Shown here: positions 36,732-46,125 of the stretch, one piece after another
How positions within the stretch are numbered: position 1 is the stretch's first letter
Layout of the letters: every line of letters starts with the position of its first letter
Assembly: GCA_002205965.3 (NCBI GenBank)
Contig: NADL03000026.1
Location: forward strand, 650,693-714,692
DNA length: 64,000 nucleotides
Source of the DNA: Kappaphycus alvarezii
Lineage: Eukaryota > Rhodophyta > Florideophyceae > Gigartinales > Solieriaceae
Reading direction: 5' to 3'
The notes under the pieces: generated by a model
Databases searched by the model: none
The model's input: only the letters and a program-made list of their open reading frames with translations
What the model was told of the DNA's origin: nothing
Position numbers and translations under genes: made by a program

Positions 36732-36820
36732 AAAATGGCACCCGTTGAATTCGATTTAGTGTGATAAGGAAAGACTTACTACACTGGTCCTTAAAATGAG
36801 GTTGACTGATGCCATGAGAC
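36730..36820 (+). repeat. Left terminal inverted repeat of the Tc1-like element
   Basis: It is the inverted partner of 37949-38040. Shared blocks in this orientation are GGCACCC, TTGAATT, GACTTACT and GACTGATGCCAT, with scattered substitutions between. Confidence 0.85.
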
Positions 36821-36924
36821 AAATTAACAAAGGTATTCATTCTTCGCTTTCAATAGCTTCTATACAGCAATAATTCATCTGGTAGCATTACCTGGTCAGA
36901 ACCAAACACAGCAAACAACCAATC

Positions 36925-37978
36925 ATGCCGAAAGGGACACAGTTGACATCAGAGGAGCGAGAACAAGTGAATAGTCAGAAACCGGCCGGTCTTTCAATTT
37001 CAGCAATCGCTAAATAGCTCAAAAGATTGCGAACAGTCGTGGCAGGATTCCTAAAAAATCCATCCACGTATGGGATGCGAAATGTGCGGTCAAACCCACG
37101 AAAACATCACGAGTAGGGACGAAAGAAGGCTGCTACGAGCAGCATCCAACCAACAAAGCGTGGCGTACACTGCGAAACGAACTCAATCTTCCCATATCAT
37201 CCAGCCGAACCCGAGCTTATTTGAGTGTTTTGGCTTTCTTGCACTACAAAAAGATCAAAACCCAGCCTCCGCTCTTGCAGCAGCACTGTAACGCCTGCAT
37301 AAAATTTGCTAGGGCTCACTCCAATAAGGACGAAAGCTGGTGGGGTCGAATGGTCTGGAGCGACGAGAAGCTCTTCAATTGCGAAGGACCTGATGGCCAT
37401 AAATGATTTAAGAAGGGAAGAACTGGTTCTATCTAAGCGCCAGCATAGGGAAATGGGGTGATGGCTTGGGCTGCGTTTTGTTCCTATGGAAAGGAAAAAT
37501 TAGTGGAAATTTACGTCAGTTTAAATAGAGAAGAGTACGTCAAGATCCTAGAGAAGGAAATTATTGATTGGGCTGATGAAGAACTGCCGGTGAATTAAAT
37601 TTTTATGAAAGGTAATGCCCCTGCGCATTCGTCGAGGGTAGCTGAAAATTGTTTTAAAGAGCAAGTTATTCGTGTGTTAGAGTGGCCTGTGAGGTCTCCA
37701 GATTTAAACCCTTGGGTAATCTCTGGGGAATACTGGCTTGGGCTGTCTACGCCAATTCAAGGCAGTTTTCAACTATTTCTGAGTTGGTAGAATGTATCAC
37801 AGAATGCTGGAACAATATTTGCGACGATACTGAAAAGACTGGTCAGTTCAATACACAATCGGTGTATTTATGTCATTTCTCGGCAGGGTGGAATGACCGA
37901 CTACTAGTCCTGCTGATAAAGGCAGGTTTGGCCGATAATCTGCATACTGTCTTATGGCATCAGTCACCTCCAATTTAA
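36925..37978 (+). pseudogene. Tc1/mariner transposase
   Basis: An ATG at 36925 starts MPKGTQLTSEEREQVN and AGLSISAIAK, the N-terminal helix-turn-helix of Tc1 enzymes, followed by TVVAGFLKNPSTYG. The DDE core is spread over three frames. MVWSDEKLFN near 37355 keeps the first catalytic Asp. MKGNAPAHSS at 37605 stands for x-D-N-A-P-x-H, with Gly where the second Asp should be. RSPDLNP near 37700 is kept, but the following I-E-N-L-W-G reads LGNLWG, with Gly for the final acid. Two of three catalytic acids are therefore lost, besides several stops and frameshifts. Confidence 0.8.
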
Positions 37979-38040
37979 AGACTATTGCAGTAAGTCTCTC
38001 CCTATCACAACAAATCAAATTCAATGGGTGCCTTTTTATC
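37949..38040 (-). repeat. Right terminal inverted repeat of the Tc1-like element
   Basis: This is the inverted partner of 36730-36820. The transposase remnant ends inside it (stop near 37976), a common arrangement when TIRs are long. Confidence 0.85.
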
Positions 38041-38603
38041 CCTATGCACTGTTTTGTAGACGGTCATTATATGGACCTTTCGGGTTTTTTTGAATAACTC
38101 TCCTTCTACATGTAGTGAAGACATGAAACGCATGTCAAACGACTCTGCTCGTCACGAGGAATGCACAGATGTGAAGCTTGATAGGGTTCGATTTCTTCGC
38201 GAAGTTTAACAGGTGTTAGAAACAATCGCCTTGGACCTTTTTGTATCATCGGTCCAAAATTCACAAAAAGTCACCTTGTCAATCTACATCATCAAATTTC
38301 AACAATGAGCAGCACACAGCAAAGGTGAATCTACAATATTTTGTTGCCGTTTAGAGCAACGTTTGAGATGATCAACTCGTTAAATCTCGGAATTACAGTA
38401 GAGAGGTAAATTCATTGCACCAAATTTTACACCCCTGCCTACAATTTGAGACTTCAAATGAGCATCTCCCTAGTAACATGCTCATTTTGATACCTTCACT
38501 GATCCAGCCGTCAACATAGTAACTAAAATCTTCCGAACCCAACTTGACGAACCTTCCGTCCCATGTTCTGCAGCTTTTGATCTAACTACTGCGGTTCGTC
38601 CAC

Positions 38604-39243
38604 ATGCACCGGACAACGCTTTGGCGGGACTACACCCTAGATCACGTAGTGGCAGCGATTCTGTCCGACCTCCTGCCTCATGTCAAAGCGTCGAAGGCCT
38701 TCTGCCGCCGTTTAAATGGCTCCCTCCGGGACCTTCTATTTGTTTTGTATGATAGCCTACGCTCAGTCCCGGACCTCGCGGCCTCCGTCCCCCGAACGAA
38801 CAGGCCGGCAGTCATTCAACGACTACCGACCTTCCCAAGCTCCTCATCATCCATTGACGTGCAGCCAAATTCTTCCCTCCATGGAAGCCGCCATTACACC
38901 ACAAATCCCCGACAGCGTCTATGGGCAGACGTATTATGGGCGCGAAGGCGGGACTATTACGAGCGTGGAACTTTCATCTGATCTTCTTTCTTCGAAAGTC
39001 GCTGTTGGCTTGGAGGTAAGCACTGGCCTGAAGCTGAAGGGACCGTACGGAACCGAACGCCTGTGGGTGCCGGTTTCCTGGGTGAAAAAACTCATGACGG
39101 CTTATATAACTGTGCATGTCATAGTCCACAAAGTCAATGCTGTCTTTCTCAGTTGGCGACAACTTGAACTCCAAGTAGTTCCCATTGATGTGAATGATAT
39201 TCGACTTAGCCGTAACGTTCCTTCCAATTGCCAATCCGGATGA
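38604..39243 (+). other. Unrecognised open frames
   Basis: Two overlapping plus frames (38604-38981 and 38716-39243, neither with an ATG start) are open for 125 and 175 codons. They show no motif I recognise. They may be the 5' part of the copia-like remnant that follows at 39.2 kb. Confidence 0.25.
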
Positions 39244-39874
39244 GCCTGTGCTCAATGAGACTGAAACTACAAATGTAACAAGCGAAGGTGCAGGATTGCC
39301 TTCAGAACTTGGAATTGAGGATCTATTGCATATTCCGGAGGGTGACTACCTGCCCGCCCATGAAATTGAACTACTTTCTGGGGATGAAATTAAGTCGTGT
39401 GAACAAGAGTACTTGGGACAGTACTACCACAGATTTAAATCAAAGGAATTTCTCAGCCGACATGCTCAAGGATTGCATACCTCTGTTTTACAGAATGCGT
39501 ATAAGAGTGAAGAATCTGTCTTTCTTGAGAATTTTGATAAGGTCCATGTGTCTAAGGTACCTAGTAACTCAAATGTAATCAGCAGTCATGTAATCTACAA
39601 GGTCAAAGTGCGAGATGATGGGAGTTTACTGTGTAAGGCTCGAGTTGCGCCTTATGGTAATAAGGATCGAGAGCGAACCAATCTAAAAAAGTTCTTGCCT
39701 CAGCCGTTGCTAACTCGGCTGCAGAAGGTAATGAGGACACTGGAGGCGAGGGTAATATACTGGACAGACTGGTCTGATTGCAGCTCTGATGGCGATGCAG
39801 ACAACTGCGTTGCTCACTCAGACGAGCCGGATCGGGAGAAGTTGGAACTGGGTGAGGAGGTGGAGGATGAGTAG
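39194..39874 (+). pseudogene. copia-like RT fragment in a chimeric open frame
   Basis: An ATG-started 226-codon frame contains VPSNSNVISSHVIYKVKVRD and LLCKARVAPYGNKDRER near 39560-39680. This matches the start of RT in a copia branch known from marine animals and algae, where it reads N-V-I-G-S-H-x-V-Y-K and K-A-R-I-x-P-x-G-N. After about residue 175 the match stops and an acidic, Asp/Glu-rich tail runs to the stop, so the 3' part comes from other sequence. The frame is intact but the RT is only about 60 residues long and lacks Y-x-D-D. It is not a functional enzyme. Confidence 0.5.
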
Positions 39875-40076
39875 TTGTCATGGTTCGGGTCGGTTGTTAT
39901 TGAATTTGAATTCATGTCAATGACAACATATACATTGTAGTATGTTTCATTCCTTTTTTTCAATACCTTCGTAGGATCCCAGCCTTTCTATCATTCGCAG
40001 TAAAGCCAACCCCATTTTCCCCTACAATCTTCTCCATGGATACCTAAGAAGCAAAGCAAGTTAAGAAGACAGTATT

Positions 40077-40838
40077 TTACTGAACTATATGACCTCCCTC
40101 ACCAACATGGCGAAAGGGAAAGACCATGTATGATAACCTCGGACGCACACGCAGACTCCTCTCAAACTCGGTAACTTCTTCCCTTGAAGGCTCTGGGCGC
40201 TTTAACTTTGATTTAGAATGCCAATCCCCCCAGCACGGTGAACAAATTGCTTGTCTACAAGTTAGGCACCACTGTACTTGCCGTGCTCCTTTCCGGATGA
40301 CCTTTTGCTTGTTATCTTGCATTCCGCGTAGTTTCAACGAACATAAAACACAGTAGGTGGGCTTTACAGATACTTTAACGTGTTCAATTCGTTTGTTTAG
40401 CCTCTTTGCTTTATGTGGTCCAAAGTTGTATTTGTTTGCTGCTTGTCTGCTAAACAATGGCGTTAGCTTGTTGGTCGGTTTAAAATGGACTCTTTCCACG
40501 ATATCCTTATCAAGTTTGTTGGTCCACTCTCGGACAACAGTCCGCAAAAAATTACCAAAAGTTTCATTTTGGGATACTCCGTACCTGTAATACGAATATC
40601 CTCTCGTCGTATTCTCAGAGAGATCATGAACTTTGGGAAGAATTCTTGCAGTTCGTGCAAGATAGAGCCTGTAGGTGACAATAGCGTTACTCACCTGCAT
40701 TGAGACAAGCCTTCCTACAATTGATATAACCGGGTTTTCACTGATGTTGCAACGGGCAATAGTCTTCTTCTGGTGAGAAAGAACATCTACTCCTCCATTC
40801 AAATGATTCCAGTACACAGAGGGTGTTAATCGAATCAT
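40077..40838 (-). pseudogene. piggyBac C-terminal catalytic and zinc-binding part
   Basis: This is the longest unbroken segment (253 codons). SVYWNHLNGGVDVLSHQKK near its start is the Y-N-x-x-M-G-G-V-D motif with the third catalytic Asp. IVGRLVSMQVSNAIVTYRLY is the following helix that in piggyBac reads x-D-x-A-x-V-N-A-x-x-x-Y. Near the end YCVLCSLKLRGMQ, WCLTCRQAICSPCWGDWHSK gives C-x2-C, C-x2-C-x4-C-x2-C-x4-H, the Cys-rich domain that binds the TIR. In the same frame upstream (to about 41060) the text FLDCVRRFSFEWIGGDA continues after one stop codon. No start codon of its own is implied. Confidence 0.7.
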
Positions 40839-41068
40839 CCGGCATGGTAGAATAGGATTCCCCTTCTCAATTACCGTATATCGCAGAGCCTGACTGAGAT
40901 TTTAGTACGACATAAAGCTGTGCATGTCAGATGCATGTGAGTTCTTCAACAGGTCGTCATATTCCTTCGGCACGTACTTGGCATCACCTCCAATCCACTC
41001 GAACGAAAAACGCCGGACGCAGTCCAAAAAATAAGTATACTTGTGCCTAAAACTCTCAGCAAACACCT

Positions 41069-41470
41069 CTACGCATACTTACATAATACGTCTTCTGTCA
41101 TAGATCCCCCAGTCCCAACTACAAAGAGAACGCAATTGACAGCCAATGCTGCTGCATGATGGAGGATCTGAGCACTGTACTGGGTTGTGGGAATGACTTC
41201 TCTGAAAAGCTCGTTAGATACCTCGTCTTGACCGACATTGTCTATACAAATTAAGTGCCCTAACTTGATTTGAATGTCATTTGTGGTACATATTGCCCTT
41301 AGTGCAGTCATTGTTTTGACCTCGACGGGAATCGGGCTGATGTCACCAGTTCCGACCGCAATGCCCACGACTGCATCTGGACTGTCAGCAAGAATAGGAC
41401 AGCTTATACTCTCTATTAGCCCAACTTGCCGAATATGCCTAATTCGAAAACTCCTGTTCGTGTTCAGGCA
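41069..41470 (-). pseudogene. PD-(D/E)XK (YqaJ/lambda-exonuclease-like) nuclease domain
   Basis: The frame reads RHIRQVGLIESISCPILADS, then SPDAVVGIAVGTGDISPIPV, EVKTMT and, later, TTQYSAQILHHAAALAVNCV. Ser-Pro-Asp (Asp codon at 41375-41377) followed 18 residues on by Glu-Val-Lys (Glu codon at 41321-41323) is the catalytic D...E-x-K of this fold. The Tyr-x-x-Gln after it matches the Q motif of YqaJ and lambda exonuclease. An upstream Glu helix (ALCILETIRLL near 41510) may be the first conserved acid. All key residues are kept. It sits inside the piggyBac-like protein, between catalytic Asp 2 and 3. It could process DNA ends during transposition, but that is inference. Confidence 0.6.
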
Positions 41471-41499
41471 GTAGGTTGAGGAGCCGTATGGTCTCGAGT

Positions 41500-42380
41500 A
41501 TACACAGTGCTGTTGCGAAAAAAAGATGGCATGGCCTCAGAATCTCTATATCATTTCGACTTCCTTCCCTCATTCCCATTGTTGACACCAACGGTTTCAT
41601 AACCCAAGCGGAAAGTAAAGCCTCTCTCAACGCATCAGAGGCGGCCTTTTTGGCCTCAACGAAAGTTTCTTCCTCTGAAGGGCAACATCGCTATCTCCGT
41701 CCATGCTCACCGCGTTGTTTAGAATTGCTTCTTTCAACTGATTAACAGCCTCGACAAGCTGAAACTTTGTATCTCGAGGATCAAACGGCCGACTAAACAT
41801 CGTGAGCATTCGCTGTAGTTCCGGTTTGTTAAACGAAGATAAACTACTTTTAGAATAGCCAGTTATCCTCTTAGCCATGTCCATTCGAGAGTTAGGTTCT
41901 GTGGTATTGTGTTCTTATGTCCAGTACATTAACAACAGAAGTCCGGCGATCTTTGATACAATGTTCTGCATCAGGGGGAGGAGGGGAGAGCTGATACCCC
42001 TGCTGTTACCCTTGTACCCGCAAGCCGAAAGCAATGCCCTTCATGTAATACTCAAAATTTCTGGCAACAGCCGCGATGAATCCATGTCCAGTGCGTGAAG
42101 TGAATCTAAATTCTCGAAGTAGGAACCATAAAGGGTCCACTGACTGAAGGAATGTTAACAATTTAACCCTACATAAGTTTTGGTCCACAATTTCTTTAGC
42201 TGAGAACCCCATCGCAGCAGCTCGCGTGACGGGTAAACCTCCCCTCTCAATACTCTGCTCCTCTTCATACACTTGGAAAGCCTCCCTTGCCGTAATCAAT
42301 GCGTCTGGTGTTCTGTATGAATCTCTGAGAACAACAGTAAAGTTACGGGTAGGGAAAAGAGCCTCGTTGTTGTGTACCAT
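41500..42380 (-). pseudogene. Inserted region of the piggyBac-like protein
   Basis: Three minus frames (42380-42006, 41884-41627, 41630-41439) continue the protein between the second catalytic Asp and the nuclease. The first reads NFTVVLRDSYRTPDALITAR and has no motif I know. The second includes SSFNKPELQRMLTMFSRPF and DTKFQLVEAVNQL, which has the spacing of a SAP-like DNA-binding helix pair, though the match is weak. This material is absent from ordinary piggyBac transposases, whose second and third Asp are only about 100 residues apart. Confidence 0.4.
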
Positions 42381-42522
42381 AGCCGCGATTCTTCCCGAGC
42401 AGCTCTCTCTGTATAGACATGCCTCTACGGTCCATGAATGTCTGTTTTAACCGTGACTCTGTTGACGAGCAGAGTAAACAGCTCTGCAGCCTCGTTCTGA
42501 GACCACCATGCCTCTATGGCGT

Positions 42523-42920
42523 CTACAGATTGCGCCGTCTCCAAACACGAAGGGATACTATAAATCTCGTTATGTGTTCCAGGAACTGGCGCCTAGAACA
42601 TTGGAAACGAATGAAATTGTCTCCTTGGAATTGTAACCGCGATCTGCAGCTATGATTGCATCTGGCATTTGACGCAAGGCACCAGTGGTGGACGCACTTG
42701 CAGGAGCTGCATGAGTCGTTCCCATGTATGTAAAAGCTTCTCCCCTGATCTCGTAAAGTGACAAGCAATAAAAAAGGGATTCAGAGCTGAACAAAGCGGC
42801 TGCCGACCGGGCCGAGTCCCTTCTTGGGATTTTGTGCTGCTGTAAATACGTTAGCTGTAACCGCCCTAGAAGCCATTCGAAGGTGGTCTCATCAAAGGTA
42901 AGAACAGTAGAGTGAGGCAC
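42523..42920 (-). pseudogene. piggyBac-like catalytic part with Asp 1 and Asp 2
   Basis: The frame reads VLTFDETTFEWLLGRLQLT, whose Asp-Glu is in the place of the first catalytic Asp (x-D-E-x-M-x-x-F-x-G-R). Further on come IRGEAFTYMGTTHAAPASAS and PDAIIAADRGYNSKETISFV, whose D-R-G-Y-N-S matches the second catalytic Asp (D-x-x-Y-x-S). The two Asp are about 90 residues apart, close to the spacing of 78 in the classical moth enzyme. Confidence 0.55.
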
Positions 42921-43039
42921 ATACAGAATCTCCCATTGATAGCCGCTGTTTCAGCCTCCATTTCAGTTATCATTGCGTCGTTCTGTTGGCACTACAAAAC
43001 CACCCTTTCTCCGAGTAATCCTGTGTACTGCGTCTCTCC

Positions 43040-44549
43040 TTACTCCCGCTGAAATGCAGACCAAATTTCGTGATACCGATCTGATGAGATTCCCATGTAC
43101 AGAAAATTTCCGCGTTCATCTTCATTGCACACTGTACTTGGGGACTCATTGTACGATGCACACAACACATGAAGAATAATGATCCCAAGAATCTCATCGG
43201 CAGTTGTCAGAGTCTTACCCTGCTGATGCAACACGCGATTTGCAAAACACTTGAGTTTCTCCAACAAACAATCTGTAATAAAGGTCTGAACCAATCCCAA
43301 TGGTGTAATCTCGACACTATCGTTACCACAATTTGGTTGAGATGTTCTCTCTTGACATGACCTCAGCGATTACGTTATCCAACACAGTGTTGGCCTCCAT
43401 TACAAAACGCTTCTCCAGATTCTCGTTAACATCGTCGATCGATACGGTCACATCTCGGAAGGGATGGTCATAGTCCCAGTCTTTAATCCACCTGCTGTTG
43501 AGAGACCTAGTTTCTACCTCCGCATCAGTCACAGGTTCATTCAACACTCTGTTGTCTTCTTCTAGAACATCCTCAGCGCACCGAGTGTATCTCTCGTCGT
43601 CAAAGTCATGAAATAATCGACTGTGTAAATCTTCACAAAGAGCACTGGACGACGCTGTCACCCTTGAATCTTGATTCATAGTCGAATTGGGGTCCGGAAG
43701 TAATGCTCTTATCTCCGAATCCGCAATGTCACGATCAACATCATCTAATTCGCAACTTTCCATTGAGGACTCTGATAAATTGCCCATCTGATTGCCCGCC
43801 TGAGCCATCTCTTGTGAGAAACCTATGTCGCCACTCTCCAAAGAGCTTGTTGTACAACTAAACTAAACTGAAACTCCTCTTCCGTAGGGTAACTGATGCG
43901 ACATCAGGTGCTGTAGTGTGCGTTTGTGTGCCCTCCACAAATTCTTGAGAGTTGTTTTCCGTTTGGCCCTGAGGCTCCTGTACATTTAAATCTTCATGGC
44001 TTTTGACTTTCTCTACACATTCATGAAAAGCCCGAAGAGTTTCGGTAGGTTCGAATGTGTTCTGGGGCTTTGGGAATACTTTCAGTTGTGTTTTTGATGT
44101 CGAAGGTCGGAGTTCAACCTGCGGACTGGAGATGCTTGCAAAGGCGACATTGAATAGACCTGAAAACTTCGTTTTCGGACACAACTACTCGCTTTGTTCT
44201 GTGTTGGTTTGGCTGGAGCTTGCTTGGAAAATCCTCTCGTGATATCGTTGAGATCTTCATTCATGCCAGATTTGGTATTATTTACAAAAAAAGGGGATGT
44301 GGTATGTTCTTGGATTGAGTTGTCTCTGTCACGCAAAATCCCTTCAAAACGTACGTCCTGCGTTGTTTGCGCTTTTTTGTTGTATATCTTGTTGATGGTT
44401 TGTGAACGGGGAGAGATGAACACTCGAGAGGGAACCAGTGTATATCTCGGTGAACTTACATCTTTTTTGAGACTGGGAGAATGTGGCAAGGCACTACATC
44501 TACGAAGGTGTTTGTAATGTACCGTTCCGTTTGTAAATGCACCAATCAT
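43040..44549 (-). pseudogene. N-terminal part of the piggyBac-like protein
   Basis: From the ATG at 44549 the frame begins MIGAFTNGTVHYKHLRRC and is polar and Ser/Gln-rich. A second segment (44184-43858) is similar, and a third (43841-43323) is acidic, rich in Asp/Glu (for example DDVDRDIADSEIRALLPDP). The last segment (43300-43040) reads TTADEILGIIILHVLCASYN and YMGISSDRYHEIWSAF, the helical domain that in piggyBac contains x-x-E-x-x-x-F-x-G-x-x-x-x-M-G and M-S-R-x-R-F-x-x-I. Acidic N-termini are usual in this family. Confidence 0.5.
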
Positions 44550-44646
44550 AGTGAAGTATGTGACGTCGGAGCTGTCAGACACACCTCCCACCAAAAAAAT
44601 CTACAACTTTTGAGACCCCATAAATCATCTACAACCAGAGCATAGG

Positions 44647-44764
44647 ATTATGTTTTAGGGCCGTCGGAGTCGATTGGAACCATTAGTTTTTTGATTAAAT
44701 TAGAGGAGCATCTTTTGGGGGTGTCTTATGGCATCAGTCAGGAGTGTACGGTACAGTACAGTAC
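44647..44764 (+). repeat. Repeat matching the Tc1-like left flank, with TACAGTAC tail
   Basis: 44647-44722 is the reverse-complement match of 36646-36731. It is followed by TCTTATGGCATCAGTCA (44723-44740), the same motif found at the inner ends of the Tc1-like TIRs, and then by GTACGGTACAGTACAGTAC. The whole set recurs in inverted orientation 8 kb away. Confidence 0.7.
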
Positions 44765-44877
44765 AACAGTCGGCAGTAATCACCAAAAAAACTCTGCAGC
44801 TGCCTCGTACAGTAATGGTGGAAAAATCCGGCTTTGGGTACAGCGGTCTCACCTTCGCTCTGGATATCGCAGCGGCG

Positions 44878-44912
44878 ACAGCACTCCAAGCCTTTCTGGC
44901 TTGGAGTGCTGT
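44878..44912. repeat. 15-bp perfect hairpin
   Basis: ACAGCACTCCAAGCC and GGCTTGGAGTGCTGT are exact reverse complements separated by TTTCT. It lies at the 5' edge of a LINE C-terminal remnant. Confidence 0.85.
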
Positions 44913-44929
44913 GTCGAGCAAACTCTGTG

Positions 44930-45890
44930 CTCATGTCTTGCCATTTCCGATTACAAGCCTCATTACGTACTCCGATGCCACTAACGCGATTTTAGCCTGG
45001 GATTCTAGTTGCCGCCCACAAGACAGACTCCCGTTCAGCAGCTTCTGCTCCAAAATTACTGCCACGCAGAGTACACTGACGAACGCTGCTCACATGGCGC
45101 TCATGGATCAATTACCCTAGAGCGACACCGTAAGACTTACGTGAATTGGTGAAACTACATCGCTCGAAAGGATGAGTCCACTGCGCCCCCTGTCCAGGTA
45201 TGAAAACGCACATCCCGAACAAACAGTTTTCTATCCGGCTGCAGTACTTCTGCTAGGTGCCTACATTCGCACCAGGGACCCCGTACCCGAGACAATCATT
45301 CCCCGAAACTTTGGACATTCATGGGGATCACCTTATGCATTGTTGGTACGGAAAAGCGCTCATTATCCTGTGGTTGGCATAACAACCAAGTTGCCCTGGT
45401 AGGAAGCGACCTCGTCAGCGCGCAAGGCATCCCGTCATAGACCCTCGACCTACAACACTCCAAAGGACAAGGCCCGAAATCAAGCGACGGGAGCGGCCGT
45501 TGGCAAGGACCGTTTCGACGTCATGTTCGTCAACCCTCTAGCCCCCCGCACTGCAGGATTCGAAACTTCAAACCTCTCAATAGTCTTCGCGCTGCCATAT
45601 CAGACAAGCACAGAAGGTGTCAAGGCTTCATTCCTGCATGGCCCGAGAGGACTACGCTCCTCCCCAACCCACTCTGGGAGGATGGCATCCGAAAGCATTT
45701 TCCGTTGTCACGGGGCTGGCAAGAGCTGTCGCGAATAGAGCCATGGAGCATTTCTCGACGGCGAGATCAATTCGTTTGCAACGGCACGCGGCACTAGTGG
45801 TCTCCTCTGACGCGGCCTGTTTGTTGTCTGGTCTCAAGCAGCCACCGGCGTTTCGCTACTGGCATTTGCATAGCACTGCACAGTAACTCC
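44930..45890 (+). pseudogene. LINE ORF C-terminal domain, copy 2
   Basis: The frames read SSFCSKITATQSTLTNAAHM near 45040, then in place of the Cys motif a frame-shifted version of F-G-D-H-L-M-H-C near 45320. At 45672, PTLGGWHPKAFSVVTGLARA is followed by MEHFSTARSIRLQRHAALVV. The last blocks align with those at 13.68-13.83 kb (LGGWHPDAFEVLTDVAR and then LTQRHAATISSNAACL). The two regions are thus divergent copies of one element family. No RT is attached here, so this is a 5'-truncated LINE, which is how such copies usually arise. Confidence 0.6.
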
Positions 45891-46088
45891 AGAATGCCTT
45901 TCGCACACACCTTTGCGCGCATAGCCAACCAACCCCGTCAAGTCATAACCCATTTCTAACCCGCACCCAATACCCCCAATCCTGCGGACATTGTCACGAA
46001 AGCCCTCGACAATCCCTCTGACCCTGAATCTCCCTGCCCGGTCCGAGGAATCTCGATAATGTCGCGGTGTAAAACAAGTGCGGGCACA

Positions 46089-46125
46089 GTGGCTCTGCGA
46101 TTCAGAATCTGAATCGCAGAGCCAC
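46089..46125. repeat. 18-bp perfect hairpin
   Basis: GTGGCTCTGCGATTCAGA and its exact reverse complement flank a single A at 46107. It lies about 200 bp 3' of the LINE C-terminal remnant. It may be part of that element's 3' UTR. Confidence 0.9.

Larger units (their letters stand above)
36730..38040 (+). mobile_element. Tc1/mariner element with ~90 bp TIRs
   Basis: The two ends at 36730-36820 and 37949-38040 are inverted copies of each other over about 90 bp, and a Tc1-type transposase lies between them. The 1.3 kb size is right for Tc1/mariner elements. The outer limits and a TA target duplication could not be set because the left end runs into another repeat (36646-36731). The transposase is dead, so the copy could move only in trans. 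Confidence 0.8.
40077..44549 (-). mobile_element. piggyBac-like transposase gene with nuclease insert
   Basis: The minus strand is coding in one continuous direction for about 4.5 kb, in roughly eight frame segments, from an ATG at 44549 to a stop at 40077. The order is a long polar N-terminus, a helical domain, the first two catalytic Asp, a large extra region including a PD-(D/E)XK nuclease, the third catalytic Asp (G-G-V-D) and a C-terminal zinc-binding region. The catalytic order and the Cys-rich tail are typical of piggyBac transposases, which cut at TTAA. TIRs were not located. A repeat at 44647-44722 lies just outside the 5' end. At least two in-frame stops (near 41085 and 40920) show that it is not functional as it stands. 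Confidence 0.65.

Noticed and set aside
41060-41110. GTAAGT...TTTTAG on the minus strand as an intron in the piggyBac-like gene
   Set aside because: Removing it does not restore the downstream frame, and the interval would be only about 36 bp; a stop plus frameshift is simpler.
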